Below are positions 16,425-24,307 of a stretch of DNA of 64,000 nucleotides, piece after piece. The notes beneath the pieces are model-generated. The model was not told where the DNA came from and ran no database searches. It saw only the letters and a list, made by a program, of their open reading frames with translations. Positions within the stretch are counted from its first letter, which is position 1; each line of letters starts with the position of its first letter. This DNA comes from Rhodoluna sp. GTDB lineage: Bacteria > Actinomycetota > Actinomycetes > Actinomycetales > Microbacteriaceae. The position numbers and the translations under genes are program-made. The stretch lies in assembly GCA_024641095.1 (NCBI GenBank), contig JAHEDR010000001.1, positions 124,001-188,000 of the forward strand, read 5' to 3'.

Positions 16425-17977
16425 TATTTAGCCTTTCTGACAATGGTGATTGGTTTTGCCATGGCCGGGTTGGTGTTTGGGTAATCCAAACGGTAGTGAC
16501 CACCGCGAGATTCTTCTCTTGCCAAAGCAGATGCAGTTACAGCTCTTGAAAGCAGCAAGAGGTTTGCGTCTTCCCAGTCGGTGAATAGACGGTTGCTGAT
16601 ATCTGCAGAACGCCATTTTTCAAGTTCATCGCGAGTTTCGATTAGCTGGCTTCCGGTGCGAGCAAGGCCAACCTTGTCCCACATCAGGGTCTGCAATTCC
16701 ACGCGGTCAACCACATTGCGTGATTGCTTAGGTGTGGTGTTGTCCGATTCATCTTGCAACTCAATCTCAGTTAGCAAACCGGTTTCGCGCCAGCGCACGC
16801 TTGCCGCCTGATCTGGCCAAGTTTCATCAAGCACCTGAACAGCACGCCTTGCAAAAACAATTGATTCCAGAAGTGAGTTTGAAGCCAAGCGGTTGGCGCC
16901 GTGAGCACCGTTGCAGCCAGCCTCACCAACTGCAAAAAGACCCTTCACAGATGTTCGGCCCCAGGTATCGGTTGCCACTCCACCCATCCAGTAGTGCGCG
17001 GCTGGAGTTACCGGAATCGGGTTCCTGCTCCAGTCCAAACCGTACGAGCGGGTTGTCTTATTAATGCTTGGGAATCTCTTGTTCAAGAATTCGGCGCCAA
17101 GTGCGGTGGCATCTAGCAACACCGGCTGGCCGCCCTGTGAAAGCATCTCGGCCTGAATGCCGCGAGCAACCACATCGCGCGGAGCAAGCTCGGCATCCTT
17201 GTGAATCTTTTGCATGAAGCGTTCACCCTTGTTGTTAATCAACACTGCGCCATCGCCGCGAACTGCTTCTGAAATTAGGAACGAACCTGGCACGGCAAGT
17301 GCGGTTGGGTGAAATTGGTAAAACTCAACATCGGCAAGTTCGGCACCGGCGCGGAACGCTGCGGCAACACCATCACCGGTAGTCACGTTTGGGTTGGTGG
17401 TGTGACGATAAAGCTGACCGGCACCACCACTAGCCAAAATAACTGCATCGGCTTCAACAAAGTGACGCCCCGATGCATCAAGCAGGTGCACACCAATTAC
17501 CACACCGTTCTTGATTTCAAAATCAACCACAAATGTGTATTCGTGAATTTCGGTTGCGGTTGCGCGCAAGGTTTCTACTAGAGCCTTGCTGATATCGGCA
17601 CCAGTGGTGTCTCCACCCGCGTGCAAGATGCGTGCGTGTGAGTGTGCGGCCTCGAGACCAAGTGCATACTTTGCACCCTGCTTATCAAAATCAACACCAA
17701 AACGAATCAAGTCGTTGATGCGCTCTGGGCCTTCTTTGCAAAGCACCTCAACGGCTGGTTCATAGCAGTAGTCGGCACCCGCAGAAAGGGTGTCGGCAAC
17801 GTGAGCCGCTATTGAATCGTCGTCTGCGGTTACCGCGGCAATTCCACCCTGTGCGTAGTGAGTGTTGCTTTCGGCGAGGTTTGATTTCGTAACCAAAACC
17901 ACTTCGTGAGTTTTGCTGGCTTCAACCGCCGCAATTAATCCGGCTACGCCGCTTCCAATAACTACAAGTTTTTTCAT
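16424..17977 (-). CDS. nadB: L-aspartate oxidase NadB
   Basis: This 517-residue FAD enzyme oxidises aspartate to iminoaspartate, the substrate of NadA. The N terminus carries the dinucleotide-binding motif VIGSGVAGLIAAVEAS. THYAQGGIAAV and the catalytic region HPTALAVPG, then LISEAVRGDGA, mark the succinate dehydrogenase/NadB family. GRTSVKGLFAVGEAGCNGAHGAN is the expected FAD contact near the C-terminal side (described here as the segment at about 340-362). One-base overlaps on both sides join it to nadA and nadC. Confidence 0.97.
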   Translation of the reverse strand: MKKLVVIGSGVAGLIAAVEASKTHEVVLVTKSNLAESNTHYAQGGIAAVTADDDSIAAHVADTLSAGADYCYEPAVEVLCKEGPERINDLIRFGVDFDKQGAKYALGLEAAHSHARILHAGGDTTGADISKALVETLRATATEIHEYTFVVDFEIKNGVVIGVHLLDASGRHFVEADAVILASGGAGQLYRHTTNPNVTTGDGVAAAFRAGAELADVEFYQFHPTALAVPGSFLISEAVRGDGAVLINNKGERFMQKIHKDAELAPRDVVARGIQAEMLSQGGQPVLLDATALGAEFLNKRFPSINKTTRSYGLDWSRNPIPVTPAAHYWMGGVATDTWGRTSVKGLFAVGEAGCNGAHGANRLASNSLLESIVFARRAVQVLDETWPDQAASVRWRETGLLTEIELQDESDNTTPKQSRNVVDRVELQTLMWDKVGLARTGSQLIETRDELEKWRSADISNRLFTDWEDANLLLLSRAVTASALAREESRGGHYRLDYPNTNPAMAKPITIVRKAK

Positions 17978-19257
17978 TAGAGAGGCTTTGCCGCCAACAT
18001 GCGCTCAAGTGCAACGGCAGCGGTCTTGCTTACCTTTGCATCAACTGTGATTTGGTTTACGACGTCGCCGGCTACCAAACGCTCAAGTACCCAAGCAAGG
18101 TAGCCCGGGTGAATTCGATACATGGTTGAGCAAGGGCAAACCACAGGGTCTAGGCAGAAGATGTTGTGCTCTGGGTGTTGAGCGGCAAGGCGCTGCACCA
18201 TGTTCACCTCGGTACCAATTGCAAAGGTTGTTGGTTCTGTAGCTGCTTCAACCGCCTTGCGAATGTAATCGGTTGAGCCGTATTCATCAGCAGCATCAAC
18301 TACATCCATCGGGCATTCAGGGTGCACAATCACTCGTACTCCCGGGAACTCGGCACGGGCCTTTTCGATCTGGCCAACATTGAATCTCTTGTGCACGCTG
18401 CAGAAGCCGTTCCAAAGAATCACCTTTGAATCAAGCAGTTGCTGCTTGGTGTTTCCGCCAAGTTCCTTGCGACCGTGCCAAAGCGGCATCTCGTCGAGCG
18501 ATACACCCATGGCCTTGGCTGTGTTGCGGCCTAGGTGCTGATCTGGAAAGAACAGCACGCGCTGCCCACGCTCAAATGCCCACTTCAAAACAATCTCGGC
18601 GTTTGATGAGGTGCACACGATGCCGCCGTTCTCACCGCAGAAGCCCTTCAAGGCAGCAGATGAGTTCATGTAGGTCACCGGAATTATTGGCATGCGGCCA
18701 TGGGCATCTGGCTCCTTGCCGTAAAGCGCGGTCAGCTCATCCCAGCACTGGGTGACAGAGTCAATGTCTGCCATGTCGGCCATTGAACAACCGGCAGCAA
18801 GGTTAGGCAAGATCACGGCTTGGTTATCGGCAGAAAGAATGTCCGCGGTCTCTGCCATAAAGTGCACGCCGCAAAAAACGATTGCCTCGGCTTCTGGGTG
18901 AGCCTTAGCTGCGTTGGCAAGTTGAAATGAGTCACCCAGGTAATCAGCGTGCTGCACAATTTCGTCGCGCTGATAGAAGTGACCAAGAATCACTACCTTG
19001 TCACCAAGTGTCTGCTTAGCCGCACGAATTCGTTCGTGCAGTTCTTCATCGGTTGCGCTCTTGTATTCATCTGGCAGCACACCTTGCTTTGGAGAGTTGC
19101 CTGGAATCACATCTTCGCTTGAAGCGCCTGGGCCATAAGAAACCGGACCACCATCAAATTCCCAAGGGCCTTTGGCCAGCGATGGGCTGCAGGTTGATTC
19201 TTTCGATGCGCCTCTAACGATTAGTTGAATGCGCTCGTTGACCGATGCTGTGGTCAT
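17977..19257 (-). CDS. nadA: Quinolinate synthase NadA (long actinobacterial form)
   Basis: This 426-residue 4Fe-4S enzyme condenses iminoaspartate with dihydroxyacetone phosphate to quinolinate. Visible motifs are ILGHFYQRDEIVQ, Cys129 in FCGVHFMAET, GCSMADMA, the cysteine in NGFCSVHKRF and the C-terminal VVCPCSTM, which together supply the three cluster ligands. An N-terminal extension of about 70 residues before the catalytic core matches the longer actinobacterial type. It overlaps the nrtR gene by 4 nt (ATGA) and nadB by one nucleotide. Confidence 0.97.
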   Translation of the reverse strand: MTTASVNERIQLIVRGASKESTCSPSLAKGPWEFDGGPVSYGPGASSEDVIPGNSPKQGVLPDEYKSATDEELHERIRAAKQTLGDKVVILGHFYQRDEIVQHADYLGDSFQLANAAKAHPEAEAIVFCGVHFMAETADILSADNQAVILPNLAAGCSMADMADIDSVTQCWDELTALYGKEPDAHGRMPIIPVTYMNSSAALKGFCGENGGIVCTSSNAEIVLKWAFERGQRVLFFPDQHLGRNTAKAMGVSLDEMPLWHGRKELGGNTKQQLLDSKVILWNGFCSVHKRFNVGQIEKARAEFPGVRVIVHPECPMDVVDAADEYGSTDYIRKAVEAATEPTTFAIGTEVNMVQRLAAQHPEHNIFCLDPVVCPCSTMYRIHPGYLAWVLERLVAGDVVNQITVDAKVSKTAAVALERMLAAKPL

Positions 19258-19973
19258 TTCTTTTTCTCCTGTTTGTTGGTGCTGTTTCTTAGTGGGCCTT
19301 GATCGGTTAGATCAATTGATGAGTCGTAGCGGTAAAGCTGCGGCGGTCGGTGGCGGGTGCCCTCAAGGCGTTCTCCGGTGGCAACCACTGCACCGTTGGC
19401 TTCAACCATGCGGCGGAAGTTACCCGGGTCAAGTTCGCGGCCCAGTACTGCCTCGTAAACCTCACGCAACTGCGCAAGAGTGAAACGTTCGCCAAGGAAC
19501 CCGTGAGCCAATCGGCTGTATTCCAATTTGTTGCGCAAACGCCAAAGCGCATAATCGACAATTAGGTTGTGATCAAAGGCAAGCTTGTCTAGTTCGTCAG
19601 CCCAAAACCAAGAAACGTTTTCGCTCTCAATTGCCTCGGCCGCTTCGTCGCTGCCAACCAGAGCCCAATAAACAATCGATACGACTCGGTCTTTGATGTT
19701 GCTGCCAGGGGAGCGGTCCAAACTTCCGAATGCGTAAAGCTGCTCTAGGTATCGGGGTTGCAAACCAGTGGTCTCAAAAAGATTTCTTGATGCGGCATCG
19801 CTGAGGTCTTCGTTCACGCCTAGCGGGCCGCCCGGTAGCGCCCACTGGCCTTGGAATGGTTTACGAATTCTTTTTACCAGCGCCAACGCAAGCTTCATGC
19901 AGCCGGTTGAATCTGGGCGCAGGGTAAAGATCACCGTTGATACGGCTAAGGCTGGAGCTTCGCTCAACGCCAA
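19254..19973 (-). CDS. nrtR: NrtR, Nudix-related repressor of NAD genes
   Basis: This 239-residue protein joins an N-terminal Nudix-like domain to a C-terminal winged-helix domain, the NrtR layout. The Nudix box is degenerate: Gly49-x5-Glu55-x7-Arg63 is kept, but the RE and EE glutamates are replaced (RN, ET), so hydrolysis is unlikely and ligand sensing is expected. The C-terminal half (FTLAQLREVYEAVLG, then FRRMVEANGAVVAT) is typical. NrtR proteins repress NAD synthesis genes and sense ADP-ribose or a related ligand. It heads the nad operon. The TTG start has AAGGG upstream. Two matching inverted repeats in its promoter support autoregulation. Confidence 0.92.
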   Translation of the reverse strand: MALSEAPALAVSTVIFTLRPDSTGCMKLALALVKRIRKPFQGQWALPGGPLGVNEDLSDAASRNLFETTGLQPRYLEQLYAFGSLDRSPGSNIKDRVVSIVYWALVGSDEAAEAIESENVSWFWADELDKLAFDHNLIVDYALWRLRNKLEYSRLAHGFLGERFTLAQLREVYEAVLGRELDPGNFRRMVEANGAVVATGERLEGTRHRPPQLYRYDSSIDLTDQGPLRNSTNKQEKKK

Positions 19974-19984
19974 CTACCCTTCTA

Positions 19985-20001
19985 AAAGTCATTATGACTT
20001 T
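19985..20001. promoter_or_regulatory. Proximal NrtR-type operator
   Basis: AAAGTCAT-T-ATGACTTT is a perfect 17-bp palindrome just upstream of the nrtR start, containing AGTCA-N3-TGACT. It would lie at or just downstream of the transcription start. Confidence 0.75.
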
Positions 20002-20011
20002 ATCTAGGGCT

Positions 20012-20041
20012 ATCTTACAGTCAGATTGACTTTAAGCACAA
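20012..20041 (-). promoter_or_regulatory. nad operon promoter
   Basis: On the minus strand TTGTGC (20041-20036) is the -35 candidate and TAAGAT (20017-20012) the -10, with an 18-bp spacer. The distal operator fills the spacer. Confidence 0.55.
20015..20035. promoter_or_regulatory. Distal NrtR-type operator
   Basis: This is a 21-bp inverted repeat with one mismatch and the core AGTCA-GAT-TGACT, the same half-sites and 3-bp spacer as the proximal site. The two centres are 32 bp apart, about three helical turns, so the sites would lie on the same DNA face. Confidence 0.72.
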
Positions 20042-20106
20042 GTTGCTAAGTTGCACACCGCAGTGCGGGCTTCGGACAGCGTGTCTCAGCACAGCTTCGC
20101 CCACGC

Positions 20107-20580
20107 TCAGTCCTCGCCGATGTCTTCGTTCCAGAGCGTTGGGTTGGCATCAATGAACTCACCCATCAGCTTGATCAGACCTAGGTCGTTCATCACGTGC
20201 ACCTCGGCACCGTGCTCGGCCACCCAGTCTTGGCCGCCCATAAAGTTTTTGTCATCGCCAACCAAGACCCTGCCAATGCCAAACTGGCGAATCAGCCCTG
20301 AGCAATACCAGCAAGGGGAGAGGCTGGTAGCCAGAGTCACCTTGCGGTACGAGCGTTGGCGGCCCGCGTTTCTAAAGGCGCTGGTTTCGCCGTGCATCGA
20401 GGCATCGCCTTCTTGCACGCGCAGATTGTGGCCGCTACCAAGTAGCTTGCCTTCTTCATCAAAGAGTGCCGCACCTATCGGAATGCCACCCTCGGCTAAA
20501 CCAAGATGTGCCTCGGCGATGGCTACGCCCAATTTGTCTTGATCTGTTTCGTAGATCTTGCCAACTTGAATTTCGCTCAT
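20107..20580 (-). CDS. Cytosine deaminase, yeast Fcy1-like
   Basis: This is a zinc deaminase of 157 residues in the CDA/dCMP-deaminase fold. It has the HGE motif (MHGETSAFRNAG) and the zinc ligands LSPCWYCSGL. The overall pattern, GGIPIGAALFDEEGKLLGSG at the start of the fold and a C terminus ending in WNEDIGED, closely follows the yeast cytosine deaminase Fcy1 rather than TadA or the amidohydrolase CodA. It lies 28 bp downstream of an NCS1 permease on the same strand, which supports a role in turning imported cytosine into uracil. Other nucleobases such as guanine cannot be excluded. Confidence 0.85.
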   Translation of the reverse strand: MSEIQVGKIYETDQDKLGVAIAEAHLGLAEGGIPIGAALFDEEGKLLGSGHNLRVQEGDASMHGETSAFRNAGRQRSYRKVTLATSLSPCWYCSGLIRQFGIGRVLVGDDKNFMGGQDWVAEHGAEVHVMNDLGLIKLMGEFIDANPTLWNEDIGED

Positions 20581-20608
20581 CGCCGAGGCCTCTCGTTTTA
20601 GTTATTAC

Positions 20609-22003
20609 TTAGTTCTTTGAGTTCTTGTCTAGCTTGCTGAAAACAACAAACAGAACAGAAGCTGCAACGAAACCAACCACTGCAGTTAGGTCACCAACAC
20701 CCCAGGCTGCTGCCAAAGGACCGGTGTAAAGAACCTGTGCTGCGAATCCCCAGATTGAGAATGCGGTTGCAATTACGAATGCAGCAGCACCAGCCCATGA
20801 GTTCTTAGGTGCAAGTGCACGAGCAGCAGCGTTCTTGCCCTTAGACAAAATGCGCTCTGTAAGTACAACTGCAATCCAAGGAGCAACCCAGTAAGAAACC
20901 ACTAGCAAGAATGAATCAAGCTGGTGAGCAACGTCACCGTTTAGAACACCAACGTATGAAAGCAAACCACCGGCAATACCAGCAAGAAGCACCATGATTG
21001 CACGACGAGTCTTGAAACCAAACTTGAAGCCCATTGCCAAGAATGACATTGCGCCTGAGTAAACGTTCAAGATGTTTGCAGAAACAGAACCAATCACGAT
21101 TGAGAAAAGCACAATCGCAGCAAAGGTTGGGTCAAATTCTGCAGTGAATGTTGAGGTTGGGTTTGCGATTCCCCAGAAGTCGCCAGGGTTACCTGCAAGA
21201 GCGTTGAACGCAATCACACCAACACCCATGATCAAGGTGGTTGAGGTGAAGTTACCAAGACCAGCGGCCAAGCCAAGAGCCTTCTTGCTTGTGGTTGCAG
21301 GTAGGTAGCGAGTGTAGTCAGAAGCAAATGCAGTCCAACCAGCGGTGTAACCGTAAGCAGCACCGGCGGTAAGAGTGAAGCCAGCCCATGGGAAAGCTGC
21401 GCCTGCAGCTGCAGGTGCAACATCAAATGCACCCTGCTGGCTAAGCACAACAAAAATCACGATTACCCAAACGATTGCCTGGAAGTAAGAAAGGTAGCGT
21501 TCCCACTTCTGAATCAAGTTGTGACCAACGAATGCAACTCCAACCTGAACAACAATGATCACGGCTAGAGCGCCGATAAGACCAAGTGCAGGGAACAGTG
21601 CCTGTAGAGCAAAAGTTCCTGAGATTGTGTTAACCGCAAACCAACCAATACCGGCAACCAAAGTTGACATACCTGAAGGAATTAGGTTTCCCCACTTACC
21701 AAAAGCGTTGCGACCAAGCACCATCTGAGGAAGACCAGCTTCTGGACCCCAGGTGCTCAAGATTCCGTGGGTGATACCGGCAAGTGCGTTACCTACTAGA
21801 ACCGCCAGCAGACCCTGCCAAACGTTTAGGCCAAAACCAATTGCAAGCGCACCAACAAAAACTGTCGCGAACTCTAGGTTTGGGGTAGTCCATACGGTGA
21901 ACAAGTGCCACGCTTTTCCGTGACGCTCGCCTGATGGAATTGGATGTACATCGTTAATTTCGATTGAGGTTGCCTTGGCAGAGCCTGAGTTATTTTGTGT
22001 CAT
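20609..22003 (-). CDS. NCS1-family cytosine/purine permease
   Basis: This is a 464-residue membrane transporter with about 12 hydrophobic segments, of the nucleobase:cation symporter-1 family. The N terminus carries WTTPNLEF and then GLNVWQGLLAVLVGN, GPEAGLPQMVLGRNAFGKWGN and later YTAGWTAFASDYTRYLP, all typical of CodB-like permeases. I prefer the ATG at 22003 to the TTG two codons upstream because a TAGATT -10 box lies 7 nt before it and no Shine-Dalgarno is present. It is the first gene of a two-gene unit with the cytosine deaminase, so cytosine is the likely substrate. Confidence 0.88.
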   Translation of the reverse strand: MTQNNSGSAKATSIEINDVHPIPSGERHGKAWHLFTVWTTPNLEFATVFVGALAIGFGLNVWQGLLAVLVGNALAGITHGILSTWGPEAGLPQMVLGRNAFGKWGNLIPSGMSTLVAGIGWFAVNTISGTFALQALFPALGLIGALAVIIVVQVGVAFVGHNLIQKWERYLSYFQAIVWVIVIFVVLSQQGAFDVAPAAAGAAFPWAGFTLTAGAAYGYTAGWTAFASDYTRYLPATTSKKALGLAAGLGNFTSTTLIMGVGVIAFNALAGNPGDFWGIANPTSTFTAEFDPTFAAIVLFSIVIGSVSANILNVYSGAMSFLAMGFKFGFKTRRAIMVLLAGIAGGLLSYVGVLNGDVAHQLDSFLLVVSYWVAPWIAVVLTERILSKGKNAAARALAPKNSWAGAAAFVIATAFSIWGFAAQVLYTGPLAAAWGVGDLTAVVGFVAASVLFVVFSKLDKNSKN

Positions 22004-22010
22004 GAACAAG

Positions 22011-22016
22011 AATCTA
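22011..22016 (-). promoter_or_regulatory. Candidate leaderless -10 for the NCS1 permease
   Basis: TAGATT on the minus strand ends 7 nt before the ATG at 22003. There is no Shine-Dalgarno upstream. Confidence 0.5.
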
Positions 22017-22119
22017 ATGGCGTAAATACAGGCATGTAGGCAGTTTCGGCATGTTGCGTGCGTGTTTTACAAATTTGTCACAAAAGTCTAAATCGGCACT
22101 TTAGGGTCTCGAAATATCC

Positions 22120-22136
22120 TTCAAGGTAACCTTGAA
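22120..22136. promoter_or_regulatory. 17-bp palindrome over the sprT-like -10
   Basis: TTCAAGGT-A-ACCTTGAA is perfect and covers TAACCT (22127-22132), a -10 candidate that lies 8 nt before the ATG at 22141. A bound protein would block polymerase, so it is a candidate operator. Confidence 0.5.
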
Positions 22137-22140
22137 ACAT

Positions 22141-22839
22141 ATGGCTTATCAGGATGAATTATTGGCTCCGCTCTTAGATGACGAAGCCGCACTGATTTCC
22201 ATGCTGGCCGAAAATTTTGACCAGCGAAACCAAGAAATCATCAAGACTGTTGTTGATATTTCCGACTTACCAACCATTGCCCGTTTAGAAAATGTTGGTT
22301 TTCAATCTGGCCGCGAATTTTCAAAAGGCAAACACCGATACCTGCGCATGAGTTGCGATCGCTACGACTACGTGCGATTGATGGCCGAGACAAAAATGGC
22401 CGAACACCTAGACATGAACGAATGGACGTTTGCTTTTGATAGCGCAAAACGTCGTGCAGGCCTTTGTAACTACACCGACAAAATAATTTCAATATCGCGC
22501 TACATGGTTGACATTCACAACATGGATGAAACTCTGCAGGTCGTGTTGCACGAGATAGCTCACGCGCTTGCCGGTAAGAGCGCGGGGCACACCAAGAAGT
22601 GGCTCAAGGTTGCCAAGTCAATTGGCTACCGCGACGAAAAATTTACCGGAACAGAGATTGCCGTTGAAACCGCAACTTGGATTGGAATTTGTTCACAGGG
22701 TCATAGGCATTACCGTTACCGCAAACCAACCAAGATGCTCAGTTGCGCAATTTGCAGTCCTGGCTTTAACGCGCGCTACTTAATTCGCTGGCGTCATCGC
22801 GATGAGGTGCTACCTAGTTATGGCGAACCAAATAACTAG
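22141..22839 (+). CDS. SprT-like zinc metalloprotein
   Basis: This 232-residue protein has a SprT-like metalloprotease core: VVLHEIAHALAG gives HExxH at His137-Glu138-His141, followed by GHTKKWLKVAKSIG, where the third ligand is expected. The C-terminal part has a zinc-ribbon-like CSQGH ... SCAIC pattern. SprT-domain proteins (Spartan, Wss1) can cut DNA-protein crosslinks, but the role of bacterial SprT is unsettled. The first 90 residues have no motif I recognise. The ATG at 22141 is chosen over a TTG 9 nt upstream because a TAACCT -10 box precedes it. The 3' end overlaps the converging crtEb by 30 bp. Confidence 0.82.
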   Translation: MAYQDELLAPLLDDEAALISMLAENFDQRNQEIIKTVVDISDLPTIARLENVGFQSGREFSKGKHRYLRMSCDRYDYVRLMAETKMAEHLDMNEWTFAFDSAKRRAGLCNYTDKIISISRYMVDIHNMDETLQVVLHEIAHALAGKSAGHTKKWLKVAKSIGYRDEKFTGTEIAVETATWIGICSQGHRHYRYRKPTKMLSCAICSPGFNARYLIRWRHRDEVLPSYGEPNN

Positions 22840-23676
22840 CAGGCTAACTACAAAGCCGGCAAAGAAGTTAAGCCAAATGAATTTTTTCCAACCGCGGTTT
22901 GCGTCTTCGCAAGTTGCATCGGTGATGTTCCAAAAAGGACCAACGATTACCAAGTAGGGAATAGCTGCAATTGCGGCAAGTGCACCAGGCCAGCCAGCGT
23001 TCAGCACAAGCAAGCCGGCGGCCAAATAGGCCATGAAGGCAAAACGCACAGTGGCGCGCGCACCAATCACGGTTGCAATCGATGAGATTCCGCCTTCGCG
23101 ATCGGCCTGCACGTCTTGCACCGCACCAAAAGCGTGCGAAGCAATGCCCCACAGGGTAAATGCCAAAATCATCGAGAGCAGTTTGGTTTCACCAAGGTCT
23201 GCGCCGGCCAGCGATAGACCAAAAATCATTGGGCCTACAAAGTGACTGCTTGAGGTAATCGAATCAAGAAATGGCTTCTCTTTAAATCTGAGCCCCTTGG
23301 CGCTGTAGGCGATGACCGTAAACAAGAACAGGTACAACCAACTGGTTGATGCCGAAGTTCCAACGAAGGTTAGGAATGCAACGAACGGCACACAGCTAAG
23401 CACCGCTGCATTCACGGTTAGGCGGTGCCACTTAGGCGAAAGCAGCGCGCCTTCAATTCCGCCCTTGCGAGGGTTCCTTAAATCGCTCTCGTAATCAAAG
23501 ACGTCATTGATGCCGTACATCAACAGGTTGTAGGGAATCAAAAAGAATAGGGTGCCCAACCAAAGTGTGGCGTTGTTGTTGCCAGAGATTAGCCAATACG
23601 AAACTGCAAACGGGTAAGCGGTGTTGATCCAAGAAACTGGTCGCGAAGACCAGAACAGTTGCTTTATGGCTTCCAC
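22810..23676 (-). CDS. crtEb: Lycopene elongase, UbiA family
   Basis: This is a membrane prenyltransferase of 288 residues that adds C5 units to the ends of lycopene to make C50 carotenoids. The first Asp-rich motif is NDVFDYESDLRNPRKG and the second is DVQADREGG; about eight hydrophobic segments surround them. It is the last gene of the carotenoid operon and overlaps crtYf by 13 nt. The order crtB-crtI-crtYe-crtYf-crtEb matches the Corynebacterium decaprenoxanthin operon, which supports elongase rather than another UbiA function. Confidence 0.92.
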   Translation of the reverse strand: MEAIKQLFWSSRPVSWINTAYPFAVSYWLISGNNNATLWLGTLFFLIPYNLLMYGINDVFDYESDLRNPRKGGIEGALLSPKWHRLTVNAAVLSCVPFVAFLTFVGTSASTSWLYLFLFTVIAYSAKGLRFKEKPFLDSITSSSHFVGPMIFGLSLAGADLGETKLLSMILAFTLWGIASHAFGAVQDVQADREGGISSIATVIGARATVRFAFMAYLAAGLLVLNAGWPGALAAIAAIPYLVIVGPFWNITDATCEDANRGWKKFIWLNFFAGFVVSLLVIWFAITR

Positions 23677-23960
23677 TTGAGTCCCGTCGTGATGTTGGTT
23701 GCTATTGAAATTAGCAGAGGCGCGGCAAGTGCGTAGGCAAAGTCTTCAATAGGAGCAACGCCAATCTTGATTCCAAGAATTAGGTTTTCGTCGTAGGCAA
23801 CAATTCCGGTGCCAACGATGATGTTGTCAAAGATTGCGGTGGCAATAACCAATGCGCCGGTTGCCAGGCCAATGGCCTTCCACGGTAATTGCTCACGCAA
23901 TACAAGGCCAACCAAAATCACTGCACCAAGAAATACTGCGTTCAAGCCAAGGTAAGTCAT
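23664..23960 (-). CDS. crtYf: C50 carotenoid cyclase subunit
   Basis: This small membrane protein of 98 residues has three hydrophobic segments and the cyclase motif APIEDFAYA. It is one half of the heterodimeric cyclase that closes the rings of the C50 flavuxanthin intermediate. It overlaps crtYe by 4 nt and crtEb by 13 nt. The names Ye/Yf are assigned by order; sequence alone does not tell whether the rings formed are beta, gamma or epsilon. Confidence 0.88.
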   Translation of the reverse strand: MTYLGLNAVFLGAVILVGLVLREQLPWKAIGLATGALVIATAIFDNIIVGTGIVAYDENLILGIKIGVAPIEDFAYALAAPLLISIATNITTGLKWKP

Positions 23961-24307
23961 TTGCCCACCTTGCGGTTATTGCCATTCTTATTTGTGAGGC
24001 GAGTGAATGCCTTCAGTAGAAGTAGAGCGCTGTAACTAAGCAAAGTCAAAAAGAAAATTTCTTCAAGTGGCATTTCTTCGTAAACCAAAATTCCGGTGAT
24101 GTGTGAGGCACCGCCTCTAAAGAAGATTCCACTTGAGATACCGGCAATGTCCCAAACTAAAAAGAACAAAACCGATACCAAAATCAGGCAAAGGTATTTT
24201 TTATTTTTTGCAACAGCCAGTTTGAATTTGAAATCAAGGGTTGCCAGTCCGGCAAGTGAAACAAGCAGGGCCGCCAGGTAGAGGAAACTCAATTGAGTCC
24301 CTTCCAT
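23957..24307 (-). CDS. crtYe: C50 carotenoid cyclase subunit
   Basis: This is a membrane protein of 116 residues with three hydrophobic segments. It shows the family motifs DFKFKL (about 25-30) and MPLEEIFFL near the C-terminal side, parallel to the PIEDF motif in its partner. It forms the heterodimeric carotenoid cyclase with the next gene. It overlaps crtI by 19 nt and crtYf by 4 nt, so the two subunits are translationally linked. Confidence 0.88.
   Translation of the reverse strand: MEGTQLSFLYLAALLVSLAGLATLDFKFKLAVAKNKKYLCLILVSVLFFLVWDIAGISSGIFFRGGASHITGILVYEEMPLEEIFFLTLLSYSALLLLKAFTRLTNKNGNNRKVGK

Noticed and set aside
20051-20542. 163-codon open frame antisense to the cytosine deaminase
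   Set aside because: The opposite strand encodes a clear zinc deaminase with HGE and PCxxC motifs; this frame is a shadow rich in Ser and Pro.
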